Assembly: GCF_050485565.1 (NCBI RefSeq)
Contig: NZ_JBJHBQ010000004.1
Coordinates: 1 to 64,000, forward strand
DNA length: 64,000 nucleotides
Direction: 5' to 3'
Origin: Glycocaulis sp050485565
GTDB taxonomy: Bacteria > Pseudomonadota > Alphaproteobacteria > Caulobacterales > Maricaulaceae
Under the pieces are notes generated by a model. It ran no database searches. It had not been told where the DNA came from and worked only from the letters and a program-made list of their open reading frames with translations. The position numbers and the translations under genes are program-made. Each line of letters starts with the position of its first letter. Position 1 is the first letter of the stretch. Shown here in pieces: positions 28,155 to 36,625 of the stretch.

Positions 28155-28796
28155 ATGATCCGGATTTCCTGCCCGGTATGCGAAGAGAGCCATGTGGAAG
28201 CCTTTTTTGAAGAAGGTTCGCGCAGCTATAGCCGCTGCCTGCAGTGCGGCGCGCGCTATCTCGATCCGGGTTCGCGGCTGGATGGCGATGCGGAGCGCGC
28301 CCAGTACGATCTGCACGAGAATGATGTGGCTGATCCTGGCTACCGGCGCTTCCTGTCGCGCTTGTCAGTGCCGTTGCTGGAGAGGCTGGCACCGGGCGCG
28401 CAAGGTCTCGACTATGGGTGCGGTCCCGGCCCCGCACTGGCGGCCATGATGGAGGCGGCGGGCCATTCCATGGCGTTGTACGATCCGTTCTACGCGCCAG
28501 CAACGGCGGTGCTGGAGCGAAAATACGACTTCATCACCTGTACCGAAGTGGCCGAGCATTTCCATGATCCCGCCGGTGAGTTCGAGCGTCTGGACGGCTT
28601 GCTCAAGCCGGGCGGCTGGCTGGGCATAATGACGTGTTTTCATACCGATGATGCGCGGTTTGAGGGCTGGCATTACCGCAAGGACCCCACCCATGTCGTG
28701 TTCTACCGTGAAGAGACGATGCACTGGCTGGCAAACCGGTTCGGCTGGGAGTGTGAAATCCCCGCCAAGGACATCGCCCTGATGAGAAAGCGGTGA
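28155..28796 (+). CDS. Zinc-ribbon class I SAM-dependent methyltransferase
   Basis: 213 aa. The N-terminus has Cys6-x2-Cys9 and Cys28-x2-Cys31, a rubredoxin-like zinc ribbon. The SAM-binding glycine motif 'LDYGCGPG' is at 85-92, and 'EVAEHFHDP' (131-139) is motif post-I of the Methyltransf_23 type. The substrate is unknown. Its stop overlaps the start of the Hen1-type gene (GTGA), so the two are made together and may act on the same RNA or in one pathway; that is inference. Rossmann methyltransferases with such N-terminal ribbons occur on nucleic-acid, sugar and small-molecule substrates. Confidence 0.8.
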   Translation: MIRISCPVCEESHVEAFFEEGSRSYSRCLQCGARYLDPGSRLDGDAERAQYDLHENDVADPGYRRFLSRLSVPLLERLAPGAQGLDYGCGPGPALAAMMEAAGHSMALYDPFYAPATAVLERKYDFITCTEVAEHFHDPAGEFERLDGLLKPGGWLGIMTCFHTDDARFEGWHYRKDPTHVVFYREETMHWLANRFGWECEIPAKDIALMRKR

Positions 28797-29404
28797 GCAC
28801 GGTCCTGCACGAGGAACGTCTTCAGGCGGTGCTGGACGTGCTGCATCTGGCCGGTGCGCGCTCGGTCGCCGATCTGGGCTGCGGCGACGGTGCGCTTATT
28901 CTGCGCCTTCTGGATGATCCCGGCTTTGTCCGTGTTGCCGGTGTCGAGCAATCGGTGACGGCGCTGGCTGCGCTGCGTGCTGCCCTGGCGCGCCGTGATG
29001 GCGATGCTGGCAGCCGTGTGACGCTGATCGAAGGCTCCATGCTCGATCCGCGCCCAGAGCTGGCAGGATATGACGCGGTCACCATGGTCGAAACGATCGA
29101 GCACCTGCCCCCTGACCAGCTTTCACGGCTGGAAAGGGCGGTTTTCGATGTCATCGCCCCGAAAGTGACGATCATCACGACGCCCAATGCCCAATACAAC
29201 GCGCTGCTCGGCGTTCCCGCGCACCGCTTGCGCCATCCTGAACACATGTTCGAGTGGGGCAGGGACCGTTTCCGGCAATGGGCTGAAGGCGTTGCTGCGC
29301 GTAACCGCCGGCGCTGGCTGGTGCGCGATATAGCCGGGGTACGCGAAGGCGTGGGCGGTGCCAGCCAGATGGCCGTGTTTCTTGATCCCGATCTTGTGAT
29401 CTGA
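28793..29404 (+). CDS. hen1: Hen1-type RNA 3'-terminal ribose 2'-O-methyltransferase
   Basis: 203 aa, consisting of the methyltransferase domain only. SAM motif 'DLGCGDG' (27-33). The metal tetrad of the HEN1 family is intact: Glu100, Glu103 and His104 in 'ETIEH', and His151 in 'HMFEW'. 'TTPNAQYN' (129-136), 'RHPEHMFEW' and the C-terminal 'GVGG' (186-189) match plant and bacterial HEN1 closely. These enzymes methylate the 2'-OH of the last ribose, protecting RNA 3' ends. In known bacterial systems Hen1 carries an extra N-terminal domain and partners the RNA-repair enzyme Pnkp; neither is seen here. GTG start overlaps the upstream methyltransferase stop. Confidence 0.85.
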   Translation: MSTVLHEERLQAVLDVLHLAGARSVADLGCGDGALILRLLDDPGFVRVAGVEQSVTALAALRAALARRDGDAGSRVTLIEGSMLDPRPELAGYDAVTMVETIEHLPPDQLSRLERAVFDVIAPKVTIITTPNAQYNALLGVPAHRLRHPEHMFEWGRDRFRQWAEGVAARNRRRWLVRDIAGVREGVGGASQMAVFLDPDLVI

Positions 29405-29568
29405 GCGCAATACGCCTTGCATTCGCCGCAAAGCATGCGCATATCCACGCCCAGCGCATAAGTGCCGCGTACGTAGAAGGGCCTCTCGAAGGCTTCAAGC
29501 GCGGCCTGATCGGACCGGTAGCGGACATGTCCGCGATCTTTCAGTCCGGGCGTGGGATGTATGATCTG
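29405..29568 (-). other. Possible gene remnant between hen1 and the helicase
   Basis: On the minus strand a frame opens after a TGA at 29571-29569 and reads a protein-like stretch with aromatic residues and a 'LCGECKAYC' cysteine cluster near its end. It then continues open into the antisense of hen1. It has no ATG/GTG/TTG before 29448 and no stop at a sensible place, so it is not a complete gene. It could be the relic of a gene cut by rearrangement, or chance. Confidence 0.25.
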
Positions 29569-29682
29569 TCAAGGTGGCAGGCCCATCCCCTAACCGGCGG
29601 CTGATCTGCGCAGTTGTCAAAAAAGAACAATAACTCCCCACGGGCTGCCGCGAACACCGCGCGCCCGATGAAAGGCATTGAT

Positions 29683-30996
29683 ATGACTAAATTTACTGAG
29701 CTGGGCCTCGCGGCCCCGGTCGAGCGTGCGGTCGTGGATGAAGGCTATGAAACGCCGACACCGATTCAGGTGCGCGCGATCCCGCCGCTTCTGCAGGGCA
29801 AGGATGTTGTCGGCATCGCCCAGACCGGCACCGGTAAGACGGCCGCCTTCGTGCTGCCGATTCTCACCCGTCTTCTGGCGGAGAAGAAGCAGGCTCCGGG
29901 CCTGTCCTGCCGCTGCCTGATTCTCGCACCAACGCGTGAGCTAGCCGCCCAGATTGGCGATTCCATTGCCGTTTATGGCCGCCATACCGGACTGACCCAT
30001 GCGGTCGTGTTCGGCGGTGTGAAGCACGGGCCGCAGGTGCGTGCGCTTGCGCGTGGCCTGGATATTCTGGTGGCCACGCCCGGCCGTCTGCTCGACCATG
30101 TGGCCGACCGCAAGGCGCGCCTTGATCTCACCTCGCTCGTCGTTCTGGACGAAGCCGACCAGATGCTGGATCTCGGCTTCATGCCGGCGCTTCGCAAAAT
30201 CCTGCACATGGTGGGCAAGCCGCGCCAGACGGTGATGTTCTCCGCCACCATGCCGCCGCCCATACGCGCGCTGGCAGACGATTTCCTGCGTGATCCGGTG
30301 ACGGTGGCGGTAACTCCGCAATCGCGCCCGGTGGAGCGTATCGAGCAGGCCGTGCTCTATGTCGGCACGGCTGAAAAGCGTCAGGCGCTCATCGATCTGA
30401 TGGCACCGGAAGCCAAGAAGCGCACCATCATCTTCACCCGCACCAAGCGCGGGGCCGACAAGGTGGCGAAGTTTCTGGCCGAGTACGGCCACAAGGCCGC
30501 CGCCATTCACGGCAACAAGAGCCAGAGCCAGCGCGAGAAGGCGCTCGCAGCGTTCAAGACCGGCGAGATGCGCGTGCTGGTGGCGACCGATATCGCCGCG
30601 CGCGGGCTGGACATTGATGGCGTGGAGCTGGTGGTGAATTTCGAACTGCCCAACGTGCCGGAATCCTATGTGCACCGCATTGGCCGCACGGCGCGCGCAG
30701 GCGCGCAAGGCCGGGCCGTGGCTCTGGTTGCACCGGACGAGCGTGGCCTGCTGCAGGATATCGAGAAGCTGACAGGGCTCCGGATCAAGGGGCTTAATGA
30801 TGCTCCGCCGATTTCCGGCCCGACCCGGCCCGTACAGCCTCAGCGCGGTCAGCGCCGTGGTGGCGGCGGCGGCCAGGGCGGCAATGGCGGCGGCGCACAT
30901 CGCGGCCAGCAGGGCGGCGGCGGGCAGAAACGCTCACGCAATAATCGCCGCCGCAAGCCCGGTGGCGGGCAGGGCGGTCAGCGCCAGAGCGCGTAA
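29683..30996 (+). CDS. DEAD-box RNA helicase, RhlE-like
   Basis: 437 aa from the ATG at 29683 (AAGG ~8 bases upstream; 'MTKFTELGL' is the usual RhlE opening). A TTG at 29614 would add 23 residues. Q motif 'GYETPTPIQ' (21-29), motif I 'AQTGTGKT' (46-53), DEAD (156-159), SAT, and 'HRIGRTARA' are all present. The last ~45 residues are Gly/Arg/Gln-rich (RGG-like), an RNA-binding tail. It unwinds RNA duplexes in ribosome assembly or mRNA decay. It lies 280 bases downstream of hen1 on the same strand. Confidence 0.93.
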   Translation: MTKFTELGLAAPVERAVVDEGYETPTPIQVRAIPPLLQGKDVVGIAQTGTGKTAAFVLPILTRLLAEKKQAPGLSCRCLILAPTRELAAQIGDSIAVYGRHTGLTHAVVFGGVKHGPQVRALARGLDILVATPGRLLDHVADRKARLDLTSLVVLDEADQMLDLGFMPALRKILHMVGKPRQTVMFSATMPPPIRALADDFLRDPVTVAVTPQSRPVERIEQAVLYVGTAEKRQALIDLMAPEAKKRTIIFTRTKRGADKVAKFLAEYGHKAAAIHGNKSQSQREKALAAFKTGEMRVLVATDIAARGLDIDGVELVVNFELPNVPESYVHRIGRTARAGAQGRAVALVAPDERGLLQDIEKLTGLRIKGLNDAPPISGPTRPVQPQRGQRRGGGGGQGGNGGGAHRGQQGGGGQKRSRNNRRRKPGGGQGGQRQSA

Positions 30997-31013
30997 CACA
31001 TCTGCACCTTGTC

Positions 31014-31240
31014 ATCCCCCGGCCGCGTAGCGGTCCGGGGGATCCAAGCTTCTTTGGTTCCGCAACGCATCCGCGTTGCGATGTTCCGCGAACCCCCGCC
31101 TGCGCGGGGGCAGGCAGTCGCTGGGCGCAAAGGCCCGTCCCCGGCCTGACCGGGGATCGCGCTTTTCAGGCCACAAAGCGGCCTGCAAGGCCGACCGGCC
31201 GCCGGGCACTGCCTGTGCCCGGTTTGATCGGGGATTGCCC
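31014..31240. repeat. Cluster of GC-rich intergenic palindromes
   Basis: The ~300 bases after the helicase hold no gene. They contain nested hairpins: ATCCCCCGG (31014-31022) with CCGGGGGAT (31035-31043) around an inner CCGC/GCGG stem, then a CCCCCGC...GCGGGGG hairpin near 31095-31110 and a CCCCGG...CCGGGG one near 31140-31156. Similar 'CCCCGGCnnGACCGGGGATCC' units recur at ~34726 and ~42870, so this is a dispersed REP/RPE-like family rather than a single terminator. Confidence 0.65.
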
Positions 31241-31294
31241 GAAGCGACGCACGGATGTGCGGAGCATCAGAGAAAGATCGGTGTTGAACCGGGA

Positions 31295-31750
31295 CTACCC
31301 CCGCTCCAGCGGCGTCATGTCGAAATGCAGCACGTCCTCGCGCGCGCCAAGCTTGGTGTAGAGCGCTACCGCAGGCGGATCGACGTGATCGGCCTGCACA
31401 TAGACTACCCACGCGCCCACATCGTGCGCGAGGCGCCGTGTCTCGTTCACGAGCGCGGTGGCGACGCCTTTACGGCGATGCGCCTCGTCCACGGCGAGGT
31501 CGTAAATGTAGATTTCGCTGCGTTCTTGCTCGAACTTGACCAGCACATAGGCCGCGAGCGCGCCGACAACTTCGCCGCTATCGACAGCCGCCAGCGCGAT
31601 GAAATCAGGATTAGCCAGCAGCCGGTCGCGATAACCCGCAGAGGGCATGGCACCGGTATAGGTATCCGGTTCCTCAAACGCCTTTCCAAACAGCGTCAGC
31701 CATTCGGCGAACAGGGCTGTATCGTCTTGGGCTAGCCGGACGATCTCCAT
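31295..31750 (-). CDS. GNAT acetyltransferase of the AAC(3)-I type
   Basis: 151 aa. It is strikingly close to the AAC(3)-I aminoglycoside 3-N-acetyltransferases: 'FIALAA', 'VVGALAAYVLVKFEQ', 'SEIYIYDLAV', 'HRRKGVATALV' (the acetyl-CoA-binding R/Q-x-x-G-x-G/A loop) and 'AVALYTKLG' are all aligned by eye. That family acetylates gentamicin-type drugs at N3. A chromosomal, environmental homologue may have another natural amine as substrate. It starts 14 bases after pckA on the same strand and is probably cotranscribed. Confidence 0.82.
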   Translation of the reverse strand: MEIVRLAQDDTALFAEWLTLFGKAFEEPDTYTGAMPSAGYRDRLLANPDFIALAAVDSGEVVGALAAYVLVKFEQERSEIYIYDLAVDEAHRRKGVATALVNETRRLAHDVGAWVVYVQADHVDPPAVALYTKLGAREDVLHFDMTPLERG

Positions 31751-31764
31751 TCTTGCCCTGCCCG

Positions 31765-33387
31765 CTACTCCGCTGCCGCGCGGATGGCGTCCGGGCTGGG
31801 GGCAGACGCTCTCACTGCCGGATCGACATGGGTCTCGAACTTCTCAAAATTCGCCACGAACATGTCCGCCAGTTTCAGCGCCTGCGTGTCATAGGCCCCT
31901 GCATCGCTCCAGGTCTGGCGCGGATCGAGAATGGCCGGGTCGATGCCAGGTACCGACACCGGCACATCAAAGCCGAACACCGGATCCTTCCGGAACTGGG
32001 CCGCAGACAGCGATCCGTCGATGGCCGCGTTCAGCAGGGTGCGCGTTGCGCGGATCGGCATGCGATGGCCCACGCCATAGGCACCGCCCGTCCAGCCTGT
32101 ATTGACGAGCCAGCACTGCACGCCGTGGCGCGCGATCAATTCGCGCAGCAGATTGCCGTACTCTGCCGGATGGCGCGGCATGAAGGGCGCGCCAAAGCAG
32201 GTAGAGAAGGTGGCGGACGGCTCGGTCACACCCTTTTCGGTGCCTGCAACCTTGGCCGTATAGCCCGACAGGAAGTGATACATGGCCTGCGCCGGGGTTA
32301 GCCGGGCAATCGGCGGCATCACGCCAAACGCGTCGCAGGTCAGCATGACCAGCGTGGAGGGGTGGCCACATGTATTCTTGTCGCAGGCATTGGGAATGTA
32401 GTGCAGCGGGTAGGCCCCGCGCGAGTTTTCGGCCAGCTCGGCGCTATCAAGGTTGAGGTCACGCGTCGCCGGGTCCATGACGACGTTTTCCAGCACCGTG
32501 CCCCACATGGATGTGGTGGCGTAAATGTCCGGCTCTGCCTCTTTCGACAGGCGGATCATTTTCGCGTAGCAGCCCCCCTCGAAATTGAACAGGCCGTTCT
32601 CCGACCAGCCATGCTCGTCATCGCCGATCAGCTTGCGCTTTGGATCAGCCGAGAGCGTGGTCTTACCCGTGCCGGAGAGGCCGAAAAAGACCGCGCTATC
32701 GCCCTTCTCGCCGACATTGACCGAGCAATGCATCGGCATGACGTGCTTTTCCGGCAGCAGATAGTTCAGGATGGTGAAGACCGCCTTCTTGGTCTCGCCG
32801 GCATAGGATGTGCCGCCGATCAGGACCAGCTTTTCGGCAAAATTGATGGCGATGACGGTTTCAGAGCCATGGCGTGTGCCGTGACGGCTTTCATCGGCGC
32901 GGAAGCTCGGCAGGTTCACGATGGTGAATTCTGCTGCGAAGTCCGCCAGCTCTGCCGCGTCCGGACGGCGCAGCAAATGGCGGATGAAAAGCGAATGCCA
33001 GGCCAGCTCCGACACCACGCGCACGTTCAGCCTGTGGGCCTTGTCGGCTCCGGCAAACAATTCCTGCACGAAGAGCTCGCGGCCCTCCATATGCGCGCGC
33101 ATATCACTCCAGAGCGCATCGAAATGCGCCGGTGTCATCGAGGCATTGAAATCCCACCAGATGCGCGATTCGGTATTGTCGTCGCGCACGGTGAACTTGT
33201 CGCGCGCCGAGCGGCCGGTGTGCTGGCCGGTCTCGACCAGCAGCGCGCCACCCTTTGCCACACGGCCTTCGCCGCGGCGGATGGCTTCCTCATACAAAGC
33301 CGGTTCAAGCCAGTTGATGTTCAGCTTGCCTGGACGGGTAATACCCAGATCGCGCAGATCGCGGATCGGCGTTGCTACGTCAGACAT
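31765..33387 (-). CDS. pckA: Phosphoenolpyruvate carboxykinase (ATP)
   Basis: 540 aa, the usual length. P-loop 'GLSGTGKT' (236-243), 'LIGDDEHGW' (metal and oxaloacetate site) and 'VNTGWTGGAYGVG' are diagnostic for ATP-dependent PEPCK. It converts oxaloacetate to PEP in gluconeogenesis. The ATG at 33387 has a GAGGGAG ribosome-binding site 5 bases upstream. The frame happens to stay open ~1 kb further upstream; that extension is antisense to the DUF2891 gene and unlike the family, so it was not included. Confidence 0.97.
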   Translation of the reverse strand: MSDVATPIRDLRDLGITRPGKLNINWLEPALYEEAIRRGEGRVAKGGALLVETGQHTGRSARDKFTVRDDNTESRIWWDFNASMTPAHFDALWSDMRAHMEGRELFVQELFAGADKAHRLNVRVVSELAWHSLFIRHLLRRPDAAELADFAAEFTIVNLPSFRADESRHGTRHGSETVIAINFAEKLVLIGGTSYAGETKKAVFTILNYLLPEKHVMPMHCSVNVGEKGDSAVFFGLSGTGKTTLSADPKRKLIGDDEHGWSENGLFNFEGGCYAKMIRLSKEAEPDIYATTSMWGTVLENVVMDPATRDLNLDSAELAENSRGAYPLHYIPNACDKNTCGHPSTLVMLTCDAFGVMPPIARLTPAQAMYHFLSGYTAKVAGTEKGVTEPSATFSTCFGAPFMPRHPAEYGNLLRELIARHGVQCWLVNTGWTGGAYGVGHRMPIRATRTLLNAAIDGSLSAAQFRKDPVFGFDVPVSVPGIDPAILDPRQTWSDAGAYDTQALKLADMFVANFEKFETHVDPAVRASAPSPDAIRAAAE

Positions 33388-33549
33388 GATCACTCCCTCA
33401 GACTGGCCCGCTTGCCGGGGCCTTGTCGTGCATGACCACCCTTCTAGCCCCGAAAGGCGGCCAAGGCCAAGTACGCAAAGTGCGGCGCTTTCCCTCCGGC
33501 GTGCCGGCGCATAGGGTGGCTTGCAGGCAAAGTCAGGGGAGATTGGCAG

Positions 33550-34677
33550 ATGACAGGGCTGACAAAAATGCTGGCGGGAATGGCGTTGAGCGCCAGCCTG
33601 CTGGCCAGTGGCAACGCAGCGAACGCGCAGGAGGGCAGTGTGAATCTCGATGTTGCGCAGGTGGAACGCTTCGCCCGGCTGGCGCTGGATTGTGTACACC
33701 GCGAATACCCCAACAAGATCGCGCACGTGCTGCATTCGGACGCCGATGCGCTGCCACCCAGCCAGCTCACCCCGATCTTCTATGGCTGTTATGACTGGCA
33801 TTCCGCCGTGCATGGCCACTGGCTGCTGGTGCGCTTGATGCGCCTTAACCCCGGTGCGCCGATCGCGGCTGAGGCACGCGCCGCGCTGGAGCAGAACTTC
33901 ACCAGCGAAGCCGCCGCCGTGGAGGCTGCTTACATGTCCGGCGAAGGCCGGGCATCGTTTGAGCGCCCTTACGGGCTTGCCTGGCTGCTTCAACTGACCG
34001 CAGAGCTGCGCGCCTTTGACGATGCTGACGCGCAGCGCTGGGCCGAAACCCTGCGGCCGCTGGAGGAGGTGGCCGTCAGCCGCTATCTCGAATGGCTGCC
34101 CAATCTTGTCTACCCGGTGCGGTCCGGCACGCATAACCAGACCGCGTTCGGCTTTGCGCTGGCGCTCGACTGGGCACGCCAGACCGGGCATGGCGAGCTG
34201 GAAGCGCTGCTGGTGGAGAAGACGCGTGAGTTCCATCTGGGCGATGTGAACTGTCCGCTGGCCTATGAACCATCGGGCGAGGATTTCCTGTCGCCCTGCC
34301 TGATGCAGGCCGACCTGATGCGCCGGGTGATGAGCCGAGCAGAGTTTTCTGACTGGCTGGCCGCCTTCATGCCGCAAATTCCTGAGGATGGCAGCGCGGA
34401 CTGGATCAGTCCCGGCGTGGTGCTGGACCCCACCGACGGCAAGCTGGTCCATCTGGACGGGTTCAACCTGTCACGTGCCTGGAATCTCGACGCGATTGCC
34501 GCCCGCCTGCCCGAAGGCGATGCCCGTATTGCCTCGCTGCTCGCCGCAGCGGCCGAGCACCGCGAAGCGGGCGTCGCATCGGTCTCTGATGAACACTATG
34601 AGGGCAGCCACTGGCTGGCGAGCTTTGCCACCTATCTGGTGACCGGCAAGGCGCTGGAGGCGATGGTGCCGGAGTAG
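33550..34677 (+). CDS. DUF2891-family secreted protein
   Basis: 375 aa. Signal peptide ~1-27 (hydrophobic core then 'GNAANAQ'). The rest fits DUF2891: 'FYGCYDWHSAVHGHW' early, 'SGTHNQTAFG' and 'HLGDVNCPLAYEPSG' in the middle, 'DEHYEGSHWLASFA' near the end. The many conserved His/Trp/Asp residues and alpha/alpha-barrel-like helices suggest a glycan-active periplasmic enzyme, but no activity is established to my knowledge. Divergent from pckA. Confidence 0.85.
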   Translation: MTGLTKMLAGMALSASLLASGNAANAQEGSVNLDVAQVERFARLALDCVHREYPNKIAHVLHSDADALPPSQLTPIFYGCYDWHSAVHGHWLLVRLMRLNPGAPIAAEARAALEQNFTSEAAAVEAAYMSGEGRASFERPYGLAWLLQLTAELRAFDDADAQRWAETLRPLEEVAVSRYLEWLPNLVYPVRSGTHNQTAFGFALALDWARQTGHGELEALLVEKTREFHLGDVNCPLAYEPSGEDFLSPCLMQADLMRRVMSRAEFSDWLAAFMPQIPEDGSADWISPGVVLDPTDGKLVHLDGFNLSRAWNLDAIAARLPEGDARIASLLAAAAEHREAGVASVSDEHYEGSHWLASFATYLVTGKALEAMVPE

Positions 34678-34725
34678 ACCCGGGGCCAGACCTTCTTAAA
34701 CCGGATGAACACCACAATCCGGGTT

Positions 34726-34872
34726 CCCCGGCTTGACCGGGGATCCAGACGAGGCTTCCGGCATGTCTGAACGGCGACCGGTATCAGAAGACCTCTACAC
34801 CCCGCCTCGAAGCTTCGGAGCCGTCTGACGATGTTCTGAAGTTACTGGGTCCCCCGTCGGGGCGGGGGACCC
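34726..34872. repeat. GC-rich palindromic elements
   Basis: CCCCGG (34726-34731) with CCGGGG (34737-34742) followed by GATCC, and GGGTCCCCC (34847-34855) with GGGGGACCC (34864-34872). They sit in the tail-to-tail space between the DUF2891 and pirin genes, where they may also stop transcription, though T-runs are lacking. Same family as the cluster at 31014. Confidence 0.55.
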
Positions 34873-34942
34873 CGGTGGAGGGGACGGTGCTGAAACTGGT
34901 GATCCTGGCCCGCCCCGGAATGACGAAAGACATGCTGGCGGT

Positions 34943-35875
34943 TCAGGTCGTCGGGCAGTCCTTCGACGGGGCAGGGGGCTCTGGCAGGTCGTCACCGGGC
35001 AGGGGAATGTATTCGTTCTCGCCCGGCGGCAGGGTGAAGGGCGTGCGGTCCCAGCCGCCAGCGGCGCTGGCGCGCCAGTCTTCCTTGGCTTTCTCAAGGC
35101 GCGCCTTGGAGGACGAGACAAAGTTCCACTCAATGAAGCGCTGGCCCACTACCGCGCCGCCGAGCACCATCACCCGCGCGCCATTACCGGTCGTGAGCGT
35201 GGTGGTGGCACCATCAATCGCGCCCATCTGTCCGGGCTCCAGCGCCACGCCGCCCATCTCTACATCGCCGGACACCAGATAGACCGCCAGCTCGTCATGG
35301 CCTTCGGGCAGGGTCAGGGACGCGCCCGGTTCCATCTCCGCATGGAAATAGATCGTCGGCGACAGCATGGTCGTGGGCGCGGTGTGGCCGTAGGCGCTGC
35401 CGATAATCAGGCGTATCGTGGCACCGCCTTCGACGAAGACCGGCAGCGTTTCGGCGGCATGATGCTCGAAACTGGGCATGTCTTCCTCACGCGCTTCGGG
35501 CAGGGCGATCCAGGTCTGGATGCCGTGCAGGGAAAAGCCGCGCGCGCGCACTTCCGGGTCGGTGCGCTCTGAATGCGTGATGCCGCTGCCGGCAATCATC
35601 AGATTGACGGCGCCGGGCAGGACTGCCTGCGACACCCCGAGACTGTCGGCATGGTGCATCTCGCCCTCGAACAGATAGGTGACGGTGGCCAGCCCGATAT
35701 GCGGGTGCGGGCGCACATCAATGCCATTGCCGGGCGCGAATTTTGCCGGACCCATCTCGTCGAAGAACACGAAAGGGCCAACCATGCGCTTTTTGGCAAA
35801 GGGCAGGACGCGGGCTACCTGAAATCCGCCCAGATCCTTCTTGCGGCCGTCAATGATGATGTCGGGCTTGCCCAT
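34943..35875 (-). CDS. Pirin family protein
   Basis: 310 aa bicupin. The Fe ligands of the N-terminal cupin are in place: His57 and His59 ('RPHPHIG'), His101 and Glu103 ('THSE'). Pirins include quercetinases and transcription cofactors; bacterial members have varied roles, so no reaction is assigned. A ~35-residue Pro-rich C-terminal tail follows the second cupin. Divergent from the 2OG oxygenase gene. Confidence 0.92.
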   Translation of the reverse strand: MGKPDIIIDGRKKDLGGFQVARVLPFAKKRMVGPFVFFDEMGPAKFAPGNGIDVRPHPHIGLATVTYLFEGEMHHADSLGVSQAVLPGAVNLMIAGSGITHSERTDPEVRARGFSLHGIQTWIALPEAREEDMPSFEHHAAETLPVFVEGGATIRLIIGSAYGHTAPTTMLSPTIYFHAEMEPGASLTLPEGHDELAVYLVSGDVEMGGVALEPGQMGAIDGATTTLTTGNGARVMVLGGAVVGQRFIEWNFVSSSKARLEKAKEDWRASAAGGWDRTPFTLPPGENEYIPLPGDDLPEPPAPSKDCPTT

Positions 35876-35986
35876 GGATGTCTCCTCGATGGCGGTTGCG
35901 GCGCGTAGGCGCAGGCCGATTGAATGGTACAGTCAGCAATAGTAGATAGAGCTTATAGCAAGCCAGCCGGTTTCAAAGGATCGTCC

Positions 35987-36625
35987 ATGAGTTCCTCCAC
36001 ACTGATGAATTTCGAGGCTCTGGCCGCTGGTCCGGTCTCGCGCCAGCCCTATACCTATCTTATGGCCGAAAGTGTGGTAACGCCCGAGCAGGCGGCCCAG
36101 ATCCGCGCCGACTACCCCGCCATCAACGAGCCGGGCTATCTGCCGCTTTCAAAGCTGGAGCGCAAAGGCGCGTTCGCCGCCGTTACCGATGATCTGATGA
36201 GTCCGCGTCTTGCGGAAATTCTAGGTGAGAAGCTGGGCATCGACCTCACCGGCAAGCCGCGCATGATCACGGTGCGCCGCATCTCCAAGCTGTCTGACGG
36301 GCCGATCCACAACGATTCAAAATCGAAAATCCTCACCATGCTGCTCTATCTCAATGAGCACTGGGATGAGAGCGATGCGGGCTGTATCCGCGTGCTCAAC
36401 GGGCCGGATGACTTTGCCGATTATGCCGCCCAGGTGCCGCCACTCGCCGGGCAGGTTTTCGCCTTCCTGCGCTCGGATAATTCCTGGCATGGCCATCTGC
36501 CGTTCGAGGGCGAGCGCTACGTGATCCAGGTCACCTTCCTGACCAGTCAGGACGAGCTGGACCGCAAGGAAAACCGCGGCGGGCTGCAATACTTTCTCAA
36601 AAAGCTTCTGCGTCAGCGCAACTAG
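35987..36625 (+). CDS. 2-oxoglutarate/Fe(II)-dependent oxygenase
   Basis: 212 aa. His108-x-Asp110 ('IHND'), His168 ('WHGH') and Arg177 ('ERYVIQ') give the 2OG-oxygenase facial triad and cosubstrate Arg. 'GCIRVLNG' and 'GQVFAFLRSDNSWHG' resemble glycan- and prolyl-type members. The ATG at 35987 follows AAGGA; an upstream GTG at 35924 gives a less likely extension. It meets the O-acetylation gene tail-to-tail and shares its last four bases, so it may modify the same glycan; that is inference. Confidence 0.85.
   Translation: MSSSTLMNFEALAAGPVSRQPYTYLMAESVVTPEQAAQIRADYPAINEPGYLPLSKLERKGAFAAVTDDLMSPRLAEILGEKLGIDLTGKPRMITVRRISKLSDGPIHNDSKSKILTMLLYLNEHWDESDAGCIRVLNGPDDFADYAAQVPPLAGQVFAFLRSDNSWHGHLPFEGERYVIQVTFLTSQDELDRKENRGGLQYFLKKLLRQRN

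Noticed and set aside
32362..33435. 357-aa plus-strand ORF opposite pckA
   Set aside because: It is the mirror of a well-conserved gene in GC-rich DNA; His/Arg-rich composition without any family likeness.
33388..34452. Open frame extending pckA upstream to 895 aa
   Set aside because: The extension is antisense to the DUF2891 gene, unlike PEPCK, and pckA has a clear ribosome-binding site at 33387.
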